DNA from: CAVTSA01 sp963790575
GTDB lineage: Bacteria; Chloroflexota; Dormibacteria; Dormibacterales; Dormibacteraceae
Assembly: GCA_963790575.1 (NCBI GenBank)
Contig: CAWBPD010000002.1
Span: 1-64,000 of the forward strand
Direction of reading: 5' to 3'
DNA length: 64,000 nucleotides
Numbering within the stretch: the first letter of the stretch is position 1; each line of letters begins with the position of its first letter. The translations under genes were made by a program, and so were the position numbers. The notes beneath the pieces are model-generated. The model searched no databases. It saw nothing but the letters and a program-made list of their open reading frames with translations, and had not been told where the DNA came from. Positions 8,165 through 16,268 of the stretch are shown one piece after another.

Positions 8165-9743
8165 GGGTCCCGCGCTGGACGGCTTCGTCGCCTACCCGCA
8201 GGAGTTCGTCGAGCGCTACCGGAAGGCCGGCTACTGGGAAGGCCGCTCGCTCTGGGACTGCTTCGCGGAGCGACTGCGAGCCGGGAAGGCGCGAGTGGCG
8301 CTCATCGCCGGCGAGCGCCGCATCACCTACGGCGAGCTCCTGGCAGGCGCAGAGGCGCTGGCGGCGGGCCTGGCGCGGCTCGGGGCCGCCCGTCTCGACC
8401 GCGTCGTGGTCCAGCTTCCCAACGTCCCCGAGTTCGTGACGCTCCATCTCGCGCTGCAGCGCCTGGGCGCGCTCCCGATCATGTCGCTGCCCGCCCACCG
8501 GGAAACCGAGATCGGCCACTTCATCCGGCTCGCCGAAGCTGCCGCCTATATCTGCGCCGACCAGGGGCTGGCGGAGATCGTGCAACGGAACCACCCCGAC
8601 CTGCGCCGTGTGGTGCTGCTGGACGACCTGCGCTCGCTGCGGGGCGACGCCGCGACCCTGCCGCCGCTGGATGTGGATCCTCAGCAACCCGCCCTCTTCC
8701 TGCTTTCCGGAGGCACCACCGGGCTGCCCAAGCTGATTCCCCGCACGCACGACGACTACTGGTACAACAGCCGCGCCTCAGGGGCGGTCAACGGCATCGG
8801 CCCCGATTCCCGGCTGCTGGCAGTGCTTCCCCTGGGACACAACTTCCCGCTCGCCTGCCCTGGCCTGCAGGGCTTCTTCCAGCAGGGCGGCTCGGTCGTG
8901 CTCAGCACCACCACGCAGGGGGAGCCGAACTTCGAGCTGATCGAGCGCGAGCGCGTCACGCACCTGGAGTTGGTGCCGGCGCTCCTGATCCGCTGGCTCA
9001 GTGAGCCCGCGATCGGGAACTATGACCTCTCCTCGATCCGCGTCGTTAACACCGGCGGTCAACGGCTTCAGCCCGAGGTGAAGCGCCGGTGCGAGGAGCT
9101 CCTTCCCCAGTGCACGGTGCAGGAAGTCTTCGGCATGGCGGAGGGTCTTCTCTGCTACGTGCGGCTGGACGACCCCCCCGAGGTCCGCCACGAAACCGCC
9201 GGCCGGCCGGTCAGCGAGAGTGACGAGGTGCGCGTGGTCGACGAGGACGACAACCCGGTGCCGCCCGGCGGCGTGGGGGAGCTTCTGACCCGTGGTCCGT
9301 ACACGATTCGCGGTTACTTCCGGGCCCCCGAGCACAACGCGGTCGCCTTCACGCCCGACGGCTTCTACCGGACCGGGGACCTGGTCCGGATCCACGAGTC
9401 GGGGAGCGTGGTGGTGGCGGGCCGGAAGAAGGACCTGATCAACCGGGCGGGGGAGAAGATCAGCGCCGAGGAGGCCGAGAACCTGATCCTCGGCCATCCG
9501 GCGGTGCTCAACGTCGCCTGCGTGCCCATCCCCGACCCGGTGCTGGGAGAGCGGATGTGCGCCTGCGTGGTCCCGAGGCCGGGCGCGACGCTGAGCCTCG
9601 AGGAGCTGGTCGCGTTCCTGACCACCAAGGGCATAGCCAGGTTCAAGCTGCCGGAGCGGCTGGAGCTGATGGAGGAGTTTCCGCTCACCCGGGTCGGCAA
9701 GGTCTCGAAGCAGGAGCTGACCGAGCGGCTGCGGGCGGGGTGA
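8154..9743 (+). CDS. Aryl-acid AMP ligase (DhbE/EntE-like), probably salicylate-specific
   Basis: ANL-superfamily adenylating enzyme of 529 residues that activates an aryl acid with ATP, forming aryl-AMP and then possibly aryl-CoA. Core motifs are present: SGGTTGLPK (185-193), GMAEG, YRTGDLVR, GRKKDLINRAGEK and RVGKVSKQEL. The aryl-binding segment reads HNFPLACPG (229-237). In DhbE the Asn of this segment contacts the ring carboxylate region and a Ser contacts the 3-hydroxyl; salicylate-activating relatives (YbtE, PchD) carry Cys at that Ser, as here (C235). No carrier protein or NRPS is nearby, so a catabolic role (salicyl-AMP feeding a CoA ester) fits better than siderophore assembly. Confidence 0.85.
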   Translation: MSIEGPALDGFVAYPQEFVERYRKAGYWEGRSLWDCFAERLRAGKARVALIAGERRITYGELLAGAEALAAGLARLGAARLDRVVVQLPNVPEFVTLHLALQRLGALPIMSLPAHRETEIGHFIRLAEAAAYICADQGLAEIVQRNHPDLRRVVLLDDLRSLRGDAATLPPLDVDPQQPALFLLSGGTTGLPKLIPRTHDDYWYNSRASGAVNGIGPDSRLLAVLPLGHNFPLACPGLQGFFQQGGSVVLSTTTQGEPNFELIERERVTHLELVPALLIRWLSEPAIGNYDLSSIRVVNTGGQRLQPEVKRRCEELLPQCTVQEVFGMAEGLLCYVRLDDPPEVRHETAGRPVSESDEVRVVDEDDNPVPPGGVGELLTRGPYTIRGYFRAPEHNAVAFTPDGFYRTGDLVRIHESGSVVVAGRKKDLINRAGEKISAEEAENLILGHPAVLNVACVPIPDPVLGERMCACVVPRPGATLSLEELVAFLTTKGIARFKLPERLELMEEFPLTRVGKVSKQELTERLRAG

Positions 9744-9763
9744 CGCCGGTGAAGAACGGCGCC

Positions 9764-9859
9764 CTCCCCACCAGTGGAGCTTACCCCGGCGCGTAGAGCC
9801 CCGGAGGTGCACCAACGGGGCTTACCCGGGCGGGTTGAGCAGTGGGGGTGCACCGCCCC
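9764..9859. repeat. Palindromic repeat family B, tandem ~42-bp units
   Basis: Two tandem units share CACCA(G/A)...GGGGCTTACCC and end in GGTGCACC. The GGTGCACC cores start at 9806 and 9848, exactly 42 bp apart. The reverse complement of the first unit matches 15414 onward (GGTGCACCTCCGGGGC), so family B occurs in both orientations. Confidence 0.6.
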
Positions 9860-9882
9860 AGAACGGGGTTCTATCAGCTAGA

Positions 9883-10917
9883 ATGCAGTCCTCGATGGTC
9901 ATCGATACCGAGTTCAACTCGGCGGCTCAGGTGCCGGTCAAGGAGTGCGTGGAAGGGGCCGTCCTGGCCGAGCAAAGGGGATTCGGCTGCGTCTGGAAGG
10001 GAGAATCGAACAGCCGCGACCCGATGATCGTCCTGACCGCGATGGCGGCTCACACACAGCGGGTGCTGCTGGGGACCGCCGTCTACCACCTGTTCGGCCG
10101 CAGCCCGGTCACCCTCGGCATCCAGGCGGCGACGCTGAACGAGCTCTCCGGCGGGCGGCTGGTCCTTGGCCTCGGGGTGGCGAACCCCGTCATCGCCGGG
10201 TGGCATGGCTCGGAGTTCGACCGCCCGCTGCGCCGCCTGCGCGAGTACATCGACGTCGTGCGTCTGACCTACGCCGGCGGGCGGGTCGACTACCAGGGCG
10301 ACTACGAGCGGGTGAGCGGGTTCAAGCTCGCGTTCGAGCCGCCGCCTTATGAGCTGCGGATCTGGCTCGCCGCTCTCGGTCCGCAGATGTCCCGCCTCGC
10401 CGGTCGCGTCTCCGACGGCATCCTCATTAACATGGCCAATCCGCACATGATCGAGGAGATCGTGGGATGGTTCCACGAGGGTGCCCAAAAGGCAGAACGC
10501 GACCCCTCGAAGCTGGAGGTGGTGGCGAAGATCCGGGTCTCGATCAACGAGGACCGCGAGCTTGCCAAGCAGGCCTTGAAGAAGGTGGCCACCTTCTACT
10601 CGCTGGCCTATGGGTACCGCGATATGCTGACCCGCATGGGGTGGGGCGGGGTGGTGGAGGCCGTCCAGGAGGGCTACCGCGAAGGCGGGTTCCGGGCGGC
10701 CCGGCGACAGATCCCGGACGAGATGCTGGACGGCGTGCCGATGGTCCCGGCGACCAGCATCGAGGAGGTCAAGCGGCGGCTGGGCGACTTCGAGGCGGCC
10801 GGCGCGACGCGCTGTGACGTCGCCTACGTGCCCTCCACCGAGGACACGTGGGGTGAGATTCGCCGCTTCGTCGAGTGCTGGCAGCTCGGCACCGAGGGGG
10901 AGCGGGTGGCCTCGTGA
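9883..10917 (+). CDS. Luciferase-like (LLM class) oxidoreductase
   Basis: Second luciferase-family TIM-barrel flavin enzyme, about 344 residues, with the diagnostic TAMAAHTQRVLLGTAVYHLFGRSP then LNELSGGRLVLGLGVANP (quoted in parts) and the late PPPYELRIWLAALGPQMSRLAGRVSDGI region typical of F420-dependent members. The open frame reaches back into repeat B (TTG 9835), which is not a credible start. ATG 9883 is used and ATG 9895 is equally possible; neither has a strong ribosome site. It precedes an acyl-CoA dehydrogenase by about 20 bp and is likely in the same transcript. Its substrate cannot be named. Confidence 0.78.
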   Translation: MQSSMVIDTEFNSAAQVPVKECVEGAVLAEQRGFGCVWKGESNSRDPMIVLTAMAAHTQRVLLGTAVYHLFGRSPVTLGIQAATLNELSGGRLVLGLGVANPVIAGWHGSEFDRPLRRLREYIDVVRLTYAGGRVDYQGDYERVSGFKLAFEPPPYELRIWLAALGPQMSRLAGRVSDGILINMANPHMIEEIVGWFHEGAQKAERDPSKLEVVAKIRVSINEDRELAKQALKKVATFYSLAYGYRDMLTRMGWGGVVEAVQEGYREGGFRAARRQIPDEMLDGVPMVPATSIEEVKRRLGDFEAAGATRCDVAYVPSTEDTWGEIRRFVECWQLGTEGERVAS

Positions 10918-10936
10918 GGGGGCCGGGGAGGGCGGG

Positions 10937-12097
10937 ATCGATTTCTCGCTGACGGAATCCCAGCTCGACATCCAGCGCAGCGTCCGTGAGCTCTGCCGGC
11001 GCTTCCCGGACGAATACTGGCGACGCGTCGACGCCGAGACCGCCTATCCCGAGGAGTTCGTCGCCGCGCTGACCGACCAGGGGTGGCTGGGCGTGCTCAT
11101 CCCCGAGGAGTACGGCGGCGCCGGCCTGGGCATGACCGAGGCCGCGATCGTGCTCGAGGAGATCAACCGCTCGGGCGCCAACGGCACCGTCTGTCACGCG
11201 CAGATGTACACGATGGGGACGCTGCTCCGCCACGGGAGCGAGGAGCAGAAGCGGCGCTGGATGCCCGGCATCGCGAGTGGCGAGCTGCGTCTGCAGGCGT
11301 TCGGCGTGACGGAGCCCGACGCGGGGTCGGACACGACGCAGATCCGGACCCTGGCCGTGCGCGAGGGTGACCGCTACCTGGTCAACGGCCAGAAGGTGTT
11401 CACCTCCCGCGTCGAGCACTCGGACCTGATGCTGCTGCTGGCCCGCACCTCTGCCCCCGGCACCGAGTCCGACCGCACGCGCGGCCTCTCCACCTTCATC
11501 GTCGACCTCCGGCAGGCGCGGGAGCGGCTCGAGTTCCAGCGCATGGACATGATGTTCAACCACCACACCTACTCGGTCTTCCTCTCCGACCTGGAGGTGC
11601 CGGCGGAGAACCTGGTCGGCGAGGAGGGGCTGGGGTTCCGGTACATCATCGACGGCTGGAACGCCGAGCGCATCCTGATCGCCTCGGAGGCGATCGGCGA
11701 CGGGCGGTGGTTCGTGGACCGTGCCGCCGCCTATGCCACGCAGCGGGAGGTGTTCGGACGCAAGATCGGCAGCAACCAGGGTGTGCAGTTCCCGATCGCG
11801 CAGGCTCACGCTCAATTGGAGGCGGCGAGCTTGATCCGCTACCAGGCGGCCTCCCTCTTCGACACCGGACAGCCGTGCGGCCCGCAGGCGAACATGGCCA
11901 AGCTGCTCTCCTCGCAAGCTTCCTGGGCGGCCGGCAACGCCTGCGTCACCGCGCACGGAGGTTACGCGTTCGCGCGCGAGTACGACGTCGAGCGCAAGTT
12001 CCGGGAGACGAAGCTGTTCGAGATCGCACCGGTCAGCAACAACCTGGTCCTCGCTTACCTCGGACAGCGAGTTCTCAGCATGCCCAGGTCGTACTGA
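10937..12097 (+). CDS. Acyl-CoA dehydrogenase with probable ATC start
   Basis: Flavoprotein that introduces an alpha,beta double bond into an acyl-CoA. FTEPDAGSD-type (VTEPDAGSDTTQIR) and FTSRVEHSD regions and the C-terminal helix bundle are clear. The C-terminal position where most members carry the catalytic Glu (EGT) reads IAPVSNN. A Glu occurs instead in NAERILIASEAIG, where isovaleryl- and long-chain-type enzymes keep theirs. The family normally begins MDFSLTE; here the codons read ATC GAT TTC TCG, preceded by GGGGAGGGCGG, and no ATG, GTG or TTG lies nearby in frame, so ATC 10937 or a base error is proposed. It is followed 1 bp later by the CitE-like gene. Confidence 0.82.
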   Translation: MDFSLTESQLDIQRSVRELCRRFPDEYWRRVDAETAYPEEFVAALTDQGWLGVLIPEEYGGAGLGMTEAAIVLEEINRSGANGTVCHAQMYTMGTLLRHGSEEQKRRWMPGIASGELRLQAFGVTEPDAGSDTTQIRTLAVREGDRYLVNGQKVFTSRVEHSDLMLLLARTSAPGTESDRTRGLSTFIVDLRQARERLEFQRMDMMFNHHTYSVFLSDLEVPAENLVGEEGLGFRYIIDGWNAERILIASEAIGDGRWFVDRAAAYATQREVFGRKIGSNQGVQFPIAQAHAQLEAASLIRYQAASLFDTGQPCGPQANMAKLLSSQASWAAGNACVTAHGGYAFAREYDVERKFRETKLFEIAPVSNNLVLAYLGQRVLSMPRSY

Positions 12098-12098
12098 G

Positions 12099-12983
12099 TT
12101 GATCTCTCCCGCCCCCGTCCGGCCGCTGCGGTCTTGGATGTTCGTGCCCGGCAATCGCAGCCGCTTCATCGAGAAGGGACTCGCGCTCGACGTCGACGCC
12201 ATGTTCCTCGACCCGGAGGACGGCGTGCCTTCGGCGGAGAAGGCGGGGGCGCGCGAGTTGGTCCGGGAGGCGCTGGGGCGGCCGGCGGGAGGGCCGGCGC
12301 GTTACGTGCGCGTCAACGCCGCCTCGTCGCCCTGGTTCGAGGACGACATGGAGCACCTCTTGGTGCCCGGCCTGGAGGGCCTCTGCCTGCCCAAGGTGGA
12401 GGCGCCGGAGGAGGTCCACACCGCGGCCCGGCGGCTGGACGCGTTCGACCCCGAGGGGGCAGTGCGCATCGTAGCCGCCATCGAAAGCGCCCGCGGCCTG
12501 CTGGAGGCGCCCCGCATCGCCGCCGCGCACCCCCGGGTGATCGCGCTGATGATGGGGGCGGAGGACTTCGCGCTCGACCTGGGCCTGGGAACGCGCCGCG
12601 AGGAGGAGGCCCGCGAGCTGCTGTACGCACGTTCCGCGCTCGTCGTCGGGGCCGCGGCGGCCCACGTGCTCTCCATCGACGGCGTCTTCCCGGACCTCGA
12701 CGATCCCGAGGGGCTGCTGCGTGAGACGGTGAAGGCCAGGAGGCTGGGGTTCAGCGCCAAGTCCACGTTCAACCCGCGCCAGGTGGAGGTGATCAACCGC
12801 ACCTTCCTGCCCGCGGAGGATGAGATCGCGTACGCGCGGCGAGTGGTGGAGGCATTCGAAGAGGCCCAGGCCCGCGGCGACGGCTCGGTCGCGGTGGGCG
12901 GGCAGCTGGTCGACCAGCCGATCGTCCTTCGCGCGCGGCGCCTGCTCCAGCTGGTCGGCGAATCGGGCGCAAGAGGTGTGTGA
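12099..12983 (+). CDS. CitE-like CoA-ester lyase (HpcH/HpaI aldolase superfamily)
   Basis: Member of the citrate-lyase-beta / malyl-CoA lyase family (294 residues), which cleaves or condenses beta-hydroxyacyl-CoA esters using Mg2+. Visible are the substrate loop SWMFVPGNRSRF, metal and CoA residues in FLDPEDGVP, IVAAIESARGLLEAP, MMGAEDFALDLG and GFSAKSTFNPRQ. The TTG 12099 start lies 1 bp after the previous stop and preserves the conserved Arg-Ser before FVPGN; ATG 12138 would delete it. With the MaoC hydratase and CaiB transferase that follow it forms a hydratase/lyase/CoA-transferase trio like those handling citramalyl-CoA or methylmalyl-CoA. Confidence 0.85.
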   Translation: MISPAPVRPLRSWMFVPGNRSRFIEKGLALDVDAMFLDPEDGVPSAEKAGARELVREALGRPAGGPARYVRVNAASSPWFEDDMEHLLVPGLEGLCLPKVEAPEEVHTAARRLDAFDPEGAVRIVAAIESARGLLEAPRIAAAHPRVIALMMGAEDFALDLGLGTRREEEARELLYARSALVVGAAAAHVLSIDGVFPDLDDPEGLLRETVKARRLGFSAKSTFNPRQVEVINRTFLPAEDEIAYARRVVEAFEEAQARGDGSVAVGGQLVDQPIVLRARRLLQLVGESGARGV

Positions 12984-13489
12984 TGGGTCAGGTCAAGCCG
13001 GGCTGGGAAGGCCGCTACCTGGAGGACTTCGAGGTCGGGGACATCTACCGCTGCCGGTATGGCCGCACGGTCACCGAGGCGGACAACATCCAGTTCACGC
13101 TGCTCACCAACAACACCAACCAGATCCACTTCAATCGTGAATACGGCGCCCGCACCGAGTGGGGGCAGTGCCTGATCAACAGCGCCCTCACGCTCGCCAT
13201 CGTGGCCGGCATGGGCGTCGCCGACATCAGCGAGAACGGCTTCGCCCTGGGCTGGGACGAGGTCCGGATGCCGAATCCGCTCTTCGCCGGCGACACGCTC
13301 TACACGGAGAGCGAGGTGCTGGAGGTGCGCGAAAGCCGGTCGCGGCCGGAGGTGGGCATCGTCAAGGTGCTGACGCGAGGCCTGAACCAGAAGGGCGACA
13401 TCGTGATGGAGTACAAGCGCTCGGTGATGGTCTGGAAGCGGGCGCACGCACCCCGCCTGGACATCTTCCCGGCCCGCTCCGACCCGTAG
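12983..13489 (+). CDS. MaoC-family (hot-dog) acyl-CoA hydratase
   Basis: Single hot-dog-domain hydratase of 168 residues. The core ADNIQFTLLTNNTNQIHFN supplies the family hydratase pattern with Asn/His catalytic residues, followed by GQCLINSALTLAIVAGM for the hot-dog helix. It would hydrate an unsaturated CoA ester, consistent with the acyl-CoA dehydrogenase two genes upstream and the CitE-like lyase immediately upstream. ATG 12983 overlaps the previous stop (TGATG) with AGAGG 8 bp before it; GTG 12980 is the alternative. The length fits short mesaconyl- or itaconyl-CoA hydratase-like MaoC proteins but not the long Chloroflexus enzyme. Confidence 0.82.
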   Translation: MGQVKPGWEGRYLEDFEVGDIYRCRYGRTVTEADNIQFTLLTNNTNQIHFNREYGARTEWGQCLINSALTLAIVAGMGVADISENGFALGWDEVRMPNPLFAGDTLYTESEVLEVRESRSRPEVGIVKVLTRGLNQKGDIVMEYKRSVMVWKRAHAPRLDIFPARSDP

Positions 13490-13490
13490 C

Positions 13491-14666
13491 GTGAGCGCCC
13501 CGCTGACCGGCGTGCGCGTGGTCGCCCTGGAGCAGGCGATCGCGATGCCGTACTGCACGTTCATCCTGGCCGAGATGGGGGCCGACGTGGTCAAGATCGA
13601 GCGGCCCGGCCGGGGTGACGTCGTGCGCGGCTGGGACAGCGCCGTCCACGGCCTGTCGACGGGGTTCGTGTGGGTCAACGCCGGCAAGCGCGACATCGCG
13701 ATCGATCTCGGTGGCGACGAGGGACAGGAGGTGGCGCGGCGCCTGGCCGAGCGGGCCGACGTGTTCTGCGAGAACTTCGCGCCCGGCGTCGCCGCCCGCC
13801 TGGGCCTGGGGTCGGACCGCCTGGGCGAGGCCAATCCGCGCCTCGTGTACTGCAGTTTGTCCGGGTACGGCCAGTCGGGACCCTACCGCGACCGGAAGGC
13901 CTACGACCTCCTGATCCAGGGGGAGGCGGGTCTGATCGCGACCACCGGCTCGCCCCAGGAGCCGGCCAAGGTCGGCGTCCCGGTCGCCGACCTGATCGCG
14001 GGCACCAACGCAGCCCTCGCCGTCGCGCTCGCCCTTCGGGAGCGGGACCGCACCGGTGAGGGGGCGGTCCTCGACGTCTCCATGTTCGACGGCGTGCTCA
14101 GCTGGCTCGGGTACTACCCGCAGCACTACTGGCACGGCGGGGGCGAACCGGCGCGGACCGGGATGCGGCACCAATACCTCTGCCCCTACGGACCGTTTCG
14201 GGCGGGGGATGGTCGGGACGTGATCCTGGTCGTGGCCGGAGACCAGGACTGGATGGTGTTCTGCCGGGAGGTGGTGCGACGCCCGGACCTGGAGTCCGAC
14301 CCTCGCTACGCGACCACCGCGGCCCGGACCCAGCATCGGGAGGAGCTGGACCGGCTGGTCGAGGAGTTGATCGCCGCCGAGCCGTCGGAGGTCTGGGAAG
14401 GCCGGCTGGCGGCGGCCGGTCTTGCCTTCGGCCGTGTCCGCGGGATCGCCGAGGTGCTCGAGCATCCAGAGGTGGAGGCGCGGCGGATGGTGGTCGAAGC
14501 CACATCTGGGGTGGGCGAGCTGCCGGTGGTGCGGTTCCCGCTGGCGGACGCCGGCCGGCCGCGCCGAATCCCGGCTCTCGGCGAGCACACCGACGCGGTG
14601 CTGCGAGAGGCGGGGTATGGGGAGTCCGAGATCGACCGTCTGCGGACGGAGGGGGTGATCGCATGA
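13491..14666 (+). CDS. CaiB/BaiF family III CoA-transferase
   Basis: Family III CoA-transferase of 391 residues. Typical segments are LEQAIAMPYCTFILAEMGADVVKIERPG, the AYDLLIQGEAGLIATTGSP block with the conserved Asp that carries the mixed anhydride, and RTGEGAVLDVSMFDGVLSWLG (each in parts). It transfers CoA between dicarboxylic or carnitine-like acids in the cytoplasm. The start is GTG 13491 directly after the MaoC stop; the end overlaps the next ATG (ATGA). In the context of CitE-like lyase and MaoC hydratase it may act as a succinyl-CoA:C5-dicarboxylate or intramolecular mesaconyl-CoA transferase, but this is inference from gene order. Confidence 0.87.
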   Translation: MSAPLTGVRVVALEQAIAMPYCTFILAEMGADVVKIERPGRGDVVRGWDSAVHGLSTGFVWVNAGKRDIAIDLGGDEGQEVARRLAERADVFCENFAPGVAARLGLGSDRLGEANPRLVYCSLSGYGQSGPYRDRKAYDLLIQGEAGLIATTGSPQEPAKVGVPVADLIAGTNAALAVALALRERDRTGEGAVLDVSMFDGVLSWLGYYPQHYWHGGGEPARTGMRHQYLCPYGPFRAGDGRDVILVVAGDQDWMVFCREVVRRPDLESDPRYATTAARTQHREELDRLVEELIAAEPSEVWEGRLAAAGLAFGRVRGIAEVLEHPEVEARRMVVEATSGVGELPVVRFPLADAGRPRRIPALGEHTDAVLREAGYGESEIDRLRTEGVIA

Positions 14667-15379
14667 GTCAGACCGCGGCGGCGGAGGAGACCGAGCTCAA
14701 GGAAGAGATCGCGCGTGCGTGCCGCGTGCTGGCGGCGAACGGGCAGGCCGACACCATCTTCGGTCACGTCAGTGGCCGCCTGCCGGGCTGGGACCGCTTC
14801 TGGATGAAGCCGTCGCGCGTCGGGCTCGAGGAGGTGACCGCGGACTCCCTGCTCCTTCTCGACCTGGACGGACAGATGCTGGCGGGGGACCGTCCCCGGC
14901 ACGAGGAGTTCCCGATCCACGCGGAGGTGATGCGAGCCCGCCCCGACGTGCTCGCGGTCGTCCACACGCACCCGCTCCACAGCATCGCACTGGCCGCGCG
15001 CGGCAGCGACCTGCGCCCGATCAGCCACGAGGGAAGCTACTTCTGGCCGCCCGCGGTCCCGGTCTTCGACGAGTTCACCGACTTAGTCCGCACCGCCGAG
15101 CAGGGACGCGCCGTGGCCTCCCGGCTCGGCGACCGGCCGGCGCTGTTCCTGCTCAACCACGGGATCGTCGTCACCGGCTCCCGACCGTCCGAAGCGTGTG
15201 AGGCAGCGATCATCCTGGAGCGAGCGGCCCAGGTGCAGCTGGTGGCGGAGGGGGCGGCCCGGGGTCCGGTCCGGCACACACCGGAGCACGAAGCCCTCCG
15301 CAAGCGCGGCACAGCCTGGAGAGCCGGCCGGCTGGACGCCATCTTCGAGTACCACACGCGCCGCCTCCCCCCGGGGTAG
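14663..15379 (+). CDS. Class II aldolase/adducin-family protein
   Basis: Zn-dependent class II aldolase-fold enzyme, 238 residues. Metal ligands are visible in VVHTHPLHSIA (two His) and FLLNHGIVVTG (third His), and the early FGHVSGRLP matches the phosphate or carboxylate-binding loop; the putative catalytic Glu lies in PRHEEFPIHAEV. Members cleave sugar phosphates or decarboxylate/aldol-cleave oxo-acids. The upstream CoA genes suggest a hydroxy-acid or oxo-acid substrate rather than fuculose phosphate. It overlaps the CaiB gene by 4 bp and is last in this operon; a family B repeat block follows its stop. Confidence 0.82.
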   Translation: MSQTAAAEETELKEEIARACRVLAANGQADTIFGHVSGRLPGWDRFWMKPSRVGLEEVTADSLLLLDLDGQMLAGDRPRHEEFPIHAEVMRARPDVLAVVHTHPLHSIALAARGSDLRPISHEGSYFWPPAVPVFDEFTDLVRTAEQGRAVASRLGDRPALFLLNHGIVVTGSRPSEACEAAIILERAAQVQLVAEGAARGPVRHTPEHEALRKRGTAWRAGRLDAIFEYHTRRLPPG

Positions 15380-15382
15380 CTT

Positions 15383-15519
15383 GGGCTGTTGGCGCACAGA
15401 GATACCCCCCGCTGGTGCACCTCCGGGGCCTAACCCGGCGAGATACCCCCCGCTGTTGGTGCACCGTGCAGCAACGCCCACATCACGCGGTCGGAGCGGG
15501 CTGTTGGTGCACCAACGGC
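15383..15519. repeat. Palindromic repeat family B, cluster of four
   Basis: Four units carry GCTGTTGG(T/C)GCAC cores at 15383, 15411, 15452 and 15498. Two share AGATACCCCCCGCTG before the core, spaced about 42 bp. The last, GGGCTGTTGGTGCACCAACG, is the same palindrome as at 7247. The cluster separates two converging genes and its right end lies inside the coding end of the Crp-type gene. Confidence 0.65.
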
Positions 15520-16268
15520 TCTGACCGCGCTGCTGCCTCGCCATCCCGGGGAGCACCACCGGGCAGCATCCGGCGGGGCGCCTCCCCTTCAAGCACGGCT
15601 CGCAGCAGCACCTGGTCCAGGACCAGATGGTCGCGCCGCGACTGCACGGCGCCAACCTGGCGCAGCCACGCCAGCCGCAGGGTGACCGTCTCCCGACGCA
15701 GCCCCAGCATGTCCGCGAGCACAACGTGCGACGGCCGCGGGCGCAGCTCGACGAAGCGGGTGCGGCGCTGCGCCCAGGGCACGAGATAGCGCGTCAACTG
15801 GAGCAGGATGGCGGCGACGCGGCGGGTCGCCTCGTGATGCGTGGCCGCCTCCAGGTGGCGCTCGCGGCGGTCCAGGCGCTCGAGGCTCAGGTGTAGGAGG
15901 TTGACGGCGACCCTGGGCTCACCGTTGACAAGCTGTCGTATGTCATCGCGACGGAGGACGGCGACGATCGAGGGCTTGACCGCCTCTACGAAGTGGCCCT
16001 CCTGCCCCGCGATGACGTCGAGCATCCCTTCGATGCCACCTGACTCAACGATCTCGAGGAGCAAGCGCCGGCCGTCCGGGACGATGACATAGGTGTGCAG
16101 CCGACCCTCCAAGAGCAGGGTGCAGCAGTGGCTGTCGGGACGCTCGACGATGGTCCCCGCATCCACCCGGTGCGGGCGGATGGTGGCGAGGAGTGAGGCG
16201 AGGCGATCGCCCTCGACGCCGTCGAACACCGGGTGGTCGAGCAACCTCGAGTCTGCTGTCAGGGTCAT
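15483..16268 (-). CDS. Crp/Fnr-family transcriptional regulator
   Basis: The 261-residue protein has an N-terminal cyclic-nucleotide-binding-like beta barrel (VFDGVEGDRLASLLATIRPHRVDAG, TLLLEGRLHTYVI in parts) and a C-terminal winged helix (SHVVLADMLGLRRETVTLRLAWLRQVGAV) that binds DNA. No Fe-S cysteine set is seen, so the effector is unknown. The last ~12 residues (EPLVHQQPAPTA) are encoded by palindromic repeat B, suggesting the repeat replaced the original 3' end. It converges on the aldolase gene and lies downstream of the large minus-strand operon, so it may control either. Confidence 0.85.
   Translation of the reverse strand: MTLTADSRLLDHPVFDGVEGDRLASLLATIRPHRVDAGTIVERPDSHCCTLLLEGRLHTYVIVPDGRRLLLEIVESGGIEGMLDVIAGQEGHFVEAVKPSIVAVLRRDDIRQLVNGEPRVAVNLLHLSLERLDRRERHLEAATHHEATRRVAAILLQLTRYLVPWAQRRTRFVELRPRPSHVVLADMLGLRRETVTLRLAWLRQVGAVQSRRDHLVLDQVLLRAVLEGEAPRRMLPGGAPRDGEAAARSEPLVHQQPAPTA

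Noticed and set aside
8154..9743. Siderophore biosynthesis from the DhbE/EntE-like ligase
   Set aside because: No isochorismate enzymes, carrier protein or NRPS genes are in the window; the neighbours are catabolic.
9764..9859. CRISPR array from the ~42-bp periodic repeats
   Set aside because: Only two units, with most of the unit conserved rather than a short repeat plus unique spacer, and no cas genes nearby.
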